From assembly GCA_965603495.1 (NCBI GenBank), contig CBFDDF010000001.1, positions 186,001 through 250,000 on the forward strand: a DNA stretch of 64,000 nt. The letters run 5' to 3'. The notes beneath the pieces are model-generated. The model made no database searches and was not told where the DNA came from. It was given only the letters and a program-made list of their open reading frames with translations. Origin of the DNA: Thiomicrorhabdus sp965603495. Its GTDB lineage: Bacteria > Pseudomonadota > Gammaproteobacteria > Thiomicrospirales > Thiomicrospiraceae. Positions 58,562 through 64,000 of this stretch are shown here, one piece after another. The translations under genes were made by a program, and so were the position numbers. Positions within the stretch are counted from its first letter, which is position 1. Each line of letters opens with the position of its first letter.

Positions 58562-60454
58562 TTAAAGTTCCTTCCAGTTAAGAGGTTTGAGTAAGCTGAT
58601 CTTTTTATGAGTGCGCTGTTGCATACGACCTAAAATATTACTTAAGACTCGCACGGCATCGCTAATATAAGGGCCTTTATTGAGCATGACACATTCTGCT
58701 CGAACACTCATGGCCGCATCGGTCAATTCAGGGCGGGATGTCACGCCTTTTTTCGCTAAGGTTTCTAACACTTGCGTCGCCCAAACCACTGGAACATGAG
58801 CCGCTTCGCATAACCACAAAATCTCTTCTTGAAGCTCTGCCATGCGTACCGCGCCTAATTCGACCGCCAAATCCCCTCGAGCAATCATTACGCCTAGCGG
58901 ATGTTGGCCCAAAGTGTTGAGTAAAATATCCGGTAAATTATGTAGTCCGGCGGCCGTTTCTATTTTGGCGATAATCGGTAAGTCTGGACAACCTCTTTGC
59001 TGGAATTCACTGATTAATTCATCCATATCTTCCTGACTTTGTACAAAAGAAAACCCGACGACATCCGCGGTTTTACAGACCCAATCTAGGTGGTGACGGT
59101 CATCAGCACTTAAACCATGTATCCCCAAAGGCGTTTCCGGAAAGTTTAGTCCCTTGTCCTCCTTTAAAACGACCCCCCCTAACCCCGCTTCGGTAATCTC
59201 CAAGACAACACCTTCTTCGCGAATTAAGCTGACCTTGGCTCCCAATTTACCGTCATCAATCCAAACAGGATCTCCAATTTGTAGGTTCTTCAACGGCTCA
59301 GGAGTTTGGCAACTTACCTGTGCTGTTTGTAATAATTGCCCGTTTATTTTCAGTTCAGTCCAATCACCAGGTTCAGCGGAATAGGTCAACATTAAGAGGT
59401 CGCCCTTATAGAGTCGCATCTCTACTTGTTTACCTTTCCATTCTGGTAGGGTAAAGCGCTCCAATTTGCTATAGTGATTTTTCTTCTGACGACGAACCCA
59501 TTCGACTTCTGCTTTAGGTTCTAAGTAAGTCGATTTAAAACAGATTGCTTTCCATAAAAAGAAGCCATAATCCTCAACGAGCACAATTTCGCGGTTTTTA
59601 CCTCGGCTGTCTTTAAAACGGAGTTTATCGCCTGATTTAAATCGCGCGAAGAACTTATCTGGAATAGGTAGAAGTTGATAGTCTTTGAGCTCAGCCGGTT
59701 TTTGTATCAAGTTGTGGCTGGCGGCATGTAAAAGCACCTTCCCAGGTTCAGTCGTGATGCCCAATAAGTTACGTTTTACTTTAATATGAAAAGCTGAGGC
59801 TTCATAGGCCAAGGGGCCTGTGCGTAATTTTGGGCCCGTTAAATCAACCATGACTTTGCAAGGCAATCGAAGCTCGCTGGAAGCATTTTTGATTCGCTCA
59901 ACCATCGCTTGCCAAAGTTCAGGATCATCATGCGCGGTATTGATTCTGGCTAAATTCATCCCTTGATGCAGTAATGATTTTACAAGAACTTCATTCCAAG
60001 CGGCCTCCGTGGGTAGCGTTACCATAATACTGACATCTCGACCTGCTGGTGGGATACCAAACAACGCCTGGGCACGAGCTTTAAGAATTTGTTCGCCCTC
60101 AAAGGAGGATGGGCAAAGCGTGTCGATGGCACATAGAGTCTGAGTATCTTGGATTTCTATTTGCAAAGCCTTTTGTAACAAACTCAACATGGCGTTTAGA
60201 TTGTGCATGACATTTGATCCAACACGGCTCAATGAAGACAAACCCGCATCAATCAATAAAGGCTGTAGCGCGCTTAAATCTTGTTCACGGAGTAGTAAGT
60301 AATCCATCAAGTTACGTCGACTTAAATGTACCTGTGGATCTTCCACTGCGGGCAGCTTAGCTAACTTTTCTTCGGTGTTTTTGAGCAGGCTTTGTTTGAG
60401 GGTTAAGAGTTGAGAGTAGAGGTTCGTCAGGTCTTGCATTGCTGTAGCCGCCAT
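58562..60454 (-). CDS. Atypical pyruvate kinase with an N-terminal extension
   Basis: 630 aa, longer than the 470-500 aa of ordinary pyruvate kinase. An N-terminal helical extension of about 130 residues precedes the barrel. Catalytic residues are kept: substrate/metal blocks QGMNLARINTAHDD and VMVDLTGPKLRTGPL, catalytic Lys-Glu in IIAKIETAAGL, Asp in IARGDLAVELG and PVVWATQVLETL. The B domain is larger than usual and the C-terminal allosteric domain is missing: the protein ends soon after AMSVRAECVMLNKGPYISDA. So it should make pyruvate and ATP but lack classical FBP regulation. The N-terminal extension's function is unknown. Confidence 0.85.
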   Translation of the reverse strand: MAATAMQDLTNLYSQLLTLKQSLLKNTEEKLAKLPAVEDPQVHLSRRNLMDYLLLREQDLSALQPLLIDAGLSSLSRVGSNVMHNLNAMLSLLQKALQIEIQDTQTLCAIDTLCPSSFEGEQILKARAQALFGIPPAGRDVSIMVTLPTEAAWNEVLVKSLLHQGMNLARINTAHDDPELWQAMVERIKNASSELRLPCKVMVDLTGPKLRTGPLAYEASAFHIKVKRNLLGITTEPGKVLLHAASHNLIQKPAELKDYQLLPIPDKFFARFKSGDKLRFKDSRGKNREIVLVEDYGFFLWKAICFKSTYLEPKAEVEWVRRQKKNHYSKLERFTLPEWKGKQVEMRLYKGDLLMLTYSAEPGDWTELKINGQLLQTAQVSCQTPEPLKNLQIGDPVWIDDGKLGAKVSLIREEGVVLEITEAGLGGVVLKEDKGLNFPETPLGIHGLSADDRHHLDWVCKTADVVGFSFVQSQEDMDELISEFQQRGCPDLPIIAKIETAAGLHNLPDILLNTLGQHPLGVMIARGDLAVELGAVRMAELQEEILWLCEAAHVPVVWATQVLETLAKKGVTSRPELTDAAMSVRAECVMLNKGPYISDAVRVLSNILGRMQQRTHKKISLLKPLNWKEL

Positions 60455-60642
60455 GAAATAGAGTCTAATATAGCCATTATTTTATTCGGTTAGCGTCTTT
60501 GTCTTAATGACAAGTAAATGAATTTTTTAGGATTAAGCGGGCAGAGTGGATGGTTGACGATGACGGCGTTTAAACACTAAAGTGTCGTGTTTTAAGCAGG
60601 TTCTTAGGTGCTCTCTTAATGTTTTTATACTCTAAAAGACAT

Positions 60643-60658
60643 TTACCAGGCCTGGTAA
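60643..60658. repeat. ACCAGGCCTGGT palindrome, copy 15
   Basis: Core extended to a 16-bp palindrome TTACCAGGCCTGGTAA in the spacer between the CHAD gene end and the pyruvate kinase start, both on the minus strand. No TTT extension (AAGTCT). Confidence 0.95.
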
Positions 60659-60676
60659 GTCTAGTTTTAAATGCTT

Positions 60677-61561
60677 TTAGAGTGATTTCAGTAGGCGCTT
60701 ATCTAAGTGGTTAACCTGTGTTCGGAGTTGCTTTAATCGTTTTAGATTTACTTTGATGATTTTTTTGAGTGACTGTTGCAAGTCGGGCCGAGTTTGAAGC
60801 TGTTGTTCTAAAAAAGTCTGTAGTATCTCAAAGTCATGCTCTTGACCTAGGGATTCACCTAAGTGATCTAATGATTTAAGGATTTGTTTATGTCCTTTGT
60901 CACTTTTTAACCCCAGTTTATTTAGGAGTTTAAGTTGATAATAAAGATACTTTACCCATTTCCGCCATTGATGTCTTTGCGCACACTGCGCCGCTTTCTG
61001 AGTCGCTTTTTTTGCACAGCGACGACTGCGATTAAAGGTCGTTTGCAGGGCTTTTTGAATGAGATGGTTTTGACTCGGTGTCGGGGTCAAATTTTGCCAT
61101 GCTGAGCGCTCTAACTGTAAAGCAGTGACGACTTCAGACCAGTTAATCGTTATCTGCGGTGAGACACCGGAAGTCTCATTAATCTGCTCAATGAAAGCCT
61201 GCAAAATGATTTTTTCTGGTGCTTTGAGTGAACTCGTTAGAGTTTGCAAAGAAGCACATAAGACATGTTGATCACGCTGCCCAGCAAGTTGTTTTGCGGT
61301 TGAACGAATCCGCAAATCAGCCGCCTTAAATTCGGTATCAGTCACTAAAAACCGTGTAAGCCGCCAATAAGCGCGTAACTGCTTTAATGTCACGCGGATA
61401 GAGTGGATAGACCCTTCGGCTTCACGTTGATCAGAGTGGCTTAACTGTAATGCTTGGTCTATAAGGGAGGTAACTTGTTTTTGAATCGAAGAAATAAGCA
61501 CGTCATCAGCGATGTGCTCAAGGTAGTGCGCTATAAATTGAGAAGAGTGATGTTTTTTCAT
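60677..61561 (-). CDS. CHAD-domain protein
   Basis: 294 aa from the ATG at 61561 (a longer frame to 61606 is rejected; the upstream ribosome binding site is weak in both cases). The CHAD signature HSIRVTLKQLRAYWRL with conserved His and basic residues is present near residue 55, followed by a second His/Arg-rich helix set (KKATQKAAQCAQRHQWRKWVKYLYYQLK). CHAD domains bind polyphosphate. No CYTH domain is fused and no ppk gene is nearby. Copy 15 lies just after its stop. Confidence 0.85.
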   Translation of the reverse strand: MKKHHSSQFIAHYLEHIADDVLISSIQKQVTSLIDQALQLSHSDQREAEGSIHSIRVTLKQLRAYWRLTRFLVTDTEFKAADLRIRSTAKQLAGQRDQHVLCASLQTLTSSLKAPEKIILQAFIEQINETSGVSPQITINWSEVVTALQLERSAWQNLTPTPSQNHLIQKALQTTFNRSRRCAKKATQKAAQCAQRHQWRKWVKYLYYQLKLLNKLGLKSDKGHKQILKSLDHLGESLGQEHDFEILQTFLEQQLQTRPDLQQSLKKIIKVNLKRLKQLRTQVNHLDKRLLKSL

Positions 61562-61670
61562 AGTCCATTCTTTTCCAGCATCATGCGGGTTTGATCTCAA
61601 AAGCAAAGATAAAAATCTACTAAGCCTCGTTAGGTTGAGTGATTCATAATTAGGCTTAGTTAAAGAGAGT

Positions 61671-62546
61671 TTATTTTATTTCTGCAACAGGGCTTTGACG
61701 ATATGGATGATTTTTTAATCGGGTGTCAGAACGCTTAAATGGGCTAGAAAATACTTTTTTCTGATCAACCCAGTCGTCCCAATTAAAGTTTTCAATAATC
61801 TTTGCTTGATAGCTTTCATGCAAAGGGTGACTCAGCACATCATTAACATGCTGCCATTGGTAGTAGCGTAAACGGTCAACCTGATAGGGGGTAGGGTTGC
61901 CTTTTGCATTTTTAACCTCTGATTTAAGATCCATCACAGCCTGCATACTCACTTTGGGTGTCCAGGTTATGGCTTCCGGCAGAACCACTGGCTCACCCGG
62001 AATATTATTAATGCCTTTCTTCAAGGTGGTTAACACCGCCACCTGAGTGTCCTCACGATATAAAATAATCGCATGGTTATAATCTTTGTTTTTAAAGAAT
62101 CCGAGATTGCCATATTGTAGGCGAGCGCCCGTCAGAAAGGCCACCGCATCCGACCAGCATGGCCCAGTTCCTGAAATACCCTTAAGTACACTTCGGTCGA
62201 TGATGCCGTCCGGAAACAGTATCTCAAAGGCGATTTTCATCGCATTCGCCGCATGCGTGGTACCTTCGCAGTCATGACCATGCCACTTAATCATGTCCTT
62301 TAAGGTGACGGCATAAGTACGTTGATAATATCGCCCTTGAGTTCCTTTGGTTGCCAGAATCTCAAAAACAGGCGCGTAAGGCATCGCCATCATGGGGGCG
62401 TACCAGGTAGGTGTGCTATCAGGTTGAGTGACACCCGTTTCGATGAAGATATCGACCCCTTGCTTATAAGTGGGCTCTCCTGCGAAGGGTGCGGAACTGA
62501 AAAATAGTAAAAATAGGGTCGCTAAAGAAAATGATTTTTTATTCAT
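61671..62546 (-). CDS. Periplasmic FmdE-like protein
   Basis: 291 aa. Sec signal ends at APFAGEP. The FmdE-type block is KWHGHDCEGTTHAANAMKIAFEI near residue 93, with a second conserved block GTGPCWSDAVAFLTGARLQYGN. FmdE proteins are named for a methanogen formylmethanofuran dehydrogenase operon but occur widely and bind zinc through Cys/His; their bacterial role is unknown. Export is unusual for a protein named from a cytoplasmic enzyme. Strong GAGGAG ribosome binding site. A later segment has several aromatic residues (WTPKVSMQAVMDLKSE, YQVDRLRYYQWQHVND). Confidence 0.8.
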   Translation of the reverse strand: MNKKSFSLATLFLLFFSSAPFAGEPTYKQGVDIFIETGVTQPDSTPTWYAPMMAMPYAPVFEILATKGTQGRYYQRTYAVTLKDMIKWHGHDCEGTTHAANAMKIAFEILFPDGIIDRSVLKGISGTGPCWSDAVAFLTGARLQYGNLGFFKNKDYNHAIILYREDTQVAVLTTLKKGINNIPGEPVVLPEAITWTPKVSMQAVMDLKSEVKNAKGNPTPYQVDRLRYYQWQHVNDVLSHPLHESYQAKIIENFNWDDWVDQKKVFSSPFKRSDTRLKNHPYRQSPVAEIK

Positions 62547-62896
62547 GTTAATTCTCCTCTATATAGATTCGATCATTCTGAACAGTTGATTTTTTCATGA
62601 CTGCATTTTCTGCTGTCGGCGCAAAGAGTTTATGAGGTAAGTTCTGTGGTGTTATGCGATCAAAAACGCGATGATTGATAACCATCATTCTAGTTTTAAG
62701 TTTATAGCAATGAGCGTAGCTTGCAAAGAGAGTGTCGCTAACTAAAGCGGGTTATATTTGAGTTAAATGACAATTATTTATCTAAGGATAAGTTTAGGTG
62801 TAAATTTCGTAAGTTACTGTCAACCTTACACTTTTTTCAGTAATATGTGGATTGAGTCAATGAAATATAAGTCAGTCATGATTAAAGGAGCAATCT
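62547..62896. other. Intergenic region between divergent fmdE-like and hdeD-like genes
   Basis: 350 bp with no ORF. AT-rich and consistent with divergent promoters. I see no convincing named regulatory site. Confidence 0.5.
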
Positions 62897-63451
62897 ATGT
62901 TGAGCGATACATTTGAAGGTGATGGGTTTAAAACATTCAGTAAACACGCCAAAATAGCCGGTATTGTTTTAATGTTATTAGGCGCGGCGGGCATCATTTT
63001 CCCTCAGGTGATGTCTGTAGTCGTCGTAATATTAGTTGCGTGGCTTATGCTATTCGCGGGCTTGGTGTCTGGTTTCTTTACCTGGAAACTCAATGCCCGC
63101 AGTTGGCTGGGATGGTTAAAGAGCGCCATTTTGTTTTTTATGGGGGCGTTTTTAATCTTTTATCCGTTGCCAGGAGTGGCCACATTAGGCCTGATTTTTG
63201 CCATTTACTTCTTTGTGGATGGGTTCAGTGGACTTTCATTAGCACTCAATCTACGCCCCAATAGAGGTTGGTTGATTTGGCTAGCCAATGGCATTCTGTC
63301 GATTGGTTTGGGGATTGTTTTCCTCTGGCAATGGCCATTCAGTGCCGCTTGGTTAGTGGGATTGTTTATTGGTATAAGTTTACTTTTTGATGGACTATCG
63401 TTCTTTCTAATGGGACGGGTTTTAAACAAAATAGAACGTCCAGATACGTGA
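62897..63451 (+). CDS. HdeD-family membrane protein
   Basis: 184 aa with six membrane segments. The pattern (IAGIVLMLLGAAGIIFPQVMSVVVVILVAWLMLFAG, repeated half-way as LIWLANGILSIGLGIVFLWQWPFSAAWLVGLFIGISLLFDG) is the two-repeat layout of HdeD/DUF308. HdeD is linked to acid stress in E. coli; here the neighbours are unrelated. AAAGGAG ribosome binding site before the ATG. Repeat copy 16 follows after 29 bp. Confidence 0.88.
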   Translation: MLSDTFEGDGFKTFSKHAKIAGIVLMLLGAAGIIFPQVMSVVVVILVAWLMLFAGLVSGFFTWKLNARSWLGWLKSAILFFMGAFLIFYPLPGVATLGLIFAIYFFVDGFSGLSLALNLRPNRGWLIWLANGILSIGLGIVFLWQWPFSAAWLVGLFIGISLLFDGLSFFLMGRVLNKIERPDT

Positions 63452-63479
63452 AAAATTGAGCATGAAGCTGACATAAATC

Positions 63480-63493
63480 GACCAGGCCTGGTC
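63480..63493. repeat. ACCAGGCCTGGT palindrome, copy 16
   Basis: Core extended to a 14-bp palindrome by G/C flanks, between the HdeD-family gene and the Usp-like gene. The flank is CATTTA, close to the TTT extension but not exact. Confidence 0.95.
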
Positions 63494-63529
63494 ATTTAAT
63501 AAATTCCTCATGATTAAAGGAGAGAGTGC

Positions 63530-64000
63530 ATGCGTGTTGTATCTTTAGTGAATGGATCGCTGCTTTCAGAAGCGGCGAGTATATATGCCATTGCCTATGC
63601 GAAATCTGTGCAGTTACCACTAACGCTCTTGTTCATTGACAATGGTCTCGAATCGAAAGAGCGTTTTCGTTTATCCGAAGCCTCTTTAAAAGAGTTAGCA
63701 AAAGCCCAAGAAGTGGACGTTGAAGTCGTTATTTTGGAAGGCGATACGCTGGTCGCCTTGCATCATTTTGTACAACTGTACGCGATAGACACTTTATTCT
63801 GCGCGACACGCAAACAGTCTAAAAGCCATTCGTTTAGCGATAAAATTGTAGCGGCGGGACTCGAAACGGATATTGCCGTGGTCAAGGTTAAAAATGTCTC
63901 GCATGTACGCTCCTATCATCGCGTACTGTTTGTCGCAGGCAGTTCAGTCAATCCTCATGCTTACGTGCTGTGGTTGGGTTTACTGAATGAGAATGAAGCG
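63530..64000 (+). CDS. Universal-stress-like protein, N-terminal part (3' end outside window)
   Basis: ATG at 63530 with AAAGGAGAG upstream; the frame stays open to the window edge (157 codons seen). The start MRVVSLVNGSLLSEAASIYA reads as the first beta-alpha unit of a Usp/HUP-like fold: a beta strand, then an alpha helix, followed by LPLTLLFIDNG and helix, then VEVVILEGDTLVALHHF. After about residue 125 a new strand begins (HRVLFVAGSSVNPHAY), so a second Usp-type domain may follow. No ATP-binding G-2X-G-9X-G(S/T) motif is visible in the part seen. Family is an inference from fold pattern. Confidence 0.6.
   Translation, partial: MRVVSLVNGSLLSEAASIYAIAYAKSVQLPLTLLFIDNGLESKERFRLSEASLKELAKAQEVDVEVVILEGDTLVALHHFVQLYAIDTLFCATRKQSKSHSFSDKIVAAGLETDIAVVKVKNVSHVRSYHRVLFVAGSSVNPHAYVLWLGLLNENEA

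Noticed and set aside
7770..63492. A CRISPR array or insertion-sequence origin for the 12-bp palindromes
   Set aside because: Copies are far apart, have no regular spacers, and no transposase or cas gene is in the window.
1..64000. Horizontal transfer islands, prophage or integrase sites
   Set aside because: No integrase, transposase, phage gene, tRNA-end duplication or sharp composition change was seen.

Overview
This 64 kb chromosomal window looks like it comes from a sulfur-oxidising gammaproteobacterium, most likely of the Thiomicrospira / Thiomicrorhabdus / Hydrogenovibrio type. That placement is inferred from a soxCD pair, a Pseudomonas-type magnesium-dependent HemB, MnmC, TmcA, PurU, a Prx5-glutaredoxin fusion, many cyclic-di-GMP proteins and moderate, slightly AT-rich composition. 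I see no rRNA, tRNA, CRISPR array, transposase or prophage; most of it is housekeeping chromosome.

Layout. 1-17 kb: end of hemY, a heme-domain/degenerate GGDEF protein, pldA, a flavin reductase, xthA, purU, then a rhodanese / GGDEF-EAL / tmcA operon, mnmC, two unknown envelope proteins, thiD and a CinA-like protein. 17-27 kb: a PAS-GGDEF protein, an HI0933-type flavoprotein, a peroxiredoxin-glutaredoxin fusion with glutathione reductase, two PilZ proteins, a gamma-carbonic anhydrase-like protein, aroE and hemB. 27-34 kb: soxCD followed by moaA-moaD-moaE-moeA-moaC, so a molybdenum enzyme sits beside the genes for its cofactor, with a GIY-YIG protein after them. 34-45 kb: a DEAD-box helicase with a long leader, two tandem PAS-GGDEF-EAL paralogues, a TRAP permease pair and two related envelope proteins, one His-rich. 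45-64 kb: priA, a two-component system with a cytochrome P460, an SPFH/NfeD pair, lipoproteins, an SMR pump, an Rmd1-like protein, a poly-HAMP chemoreceptor, lrgAB, an unusual pyruvate kinase, a CHAD protein, a periplasmic FmdE-like protein, an HdeD-like protein and the start of a Usp-like gene.

The most striking signal belongs to no gene. The 12-bp perfect palindrome ACCAGGCCTGGT occurs 16 times exactly by my reading (about once per 4 kb), where a random 64 kb sequence would give about 0.004. Ten copies lie between genes and usually have complementary arms, up to a 36-bp perfect palindrome. Six lie inside unrelated genes, where they encode PGLV or DQAW. Eleven of the 16 also carry TTT exactly four to six bases beyond the core on at least one strand, giving an extended consensus ACCAGGCCTGGTNNNTTT. 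This resembles the organisation of DNA-uptake sequences or of a genome-wide protein-binding site, and I know of no description of it.

Cyclic-di-GMP signalling is dense: five GGDEF proteins (one catalytically degenerate), three of them with EAL domains, and two PilZ proteins. A perfect FNR-type site (TTGAT-N4-ATCAA) lies upstream of the chemoreceptor. All counts and alignments were made by eye; family assignments rest on recognised motifs, not on searches.
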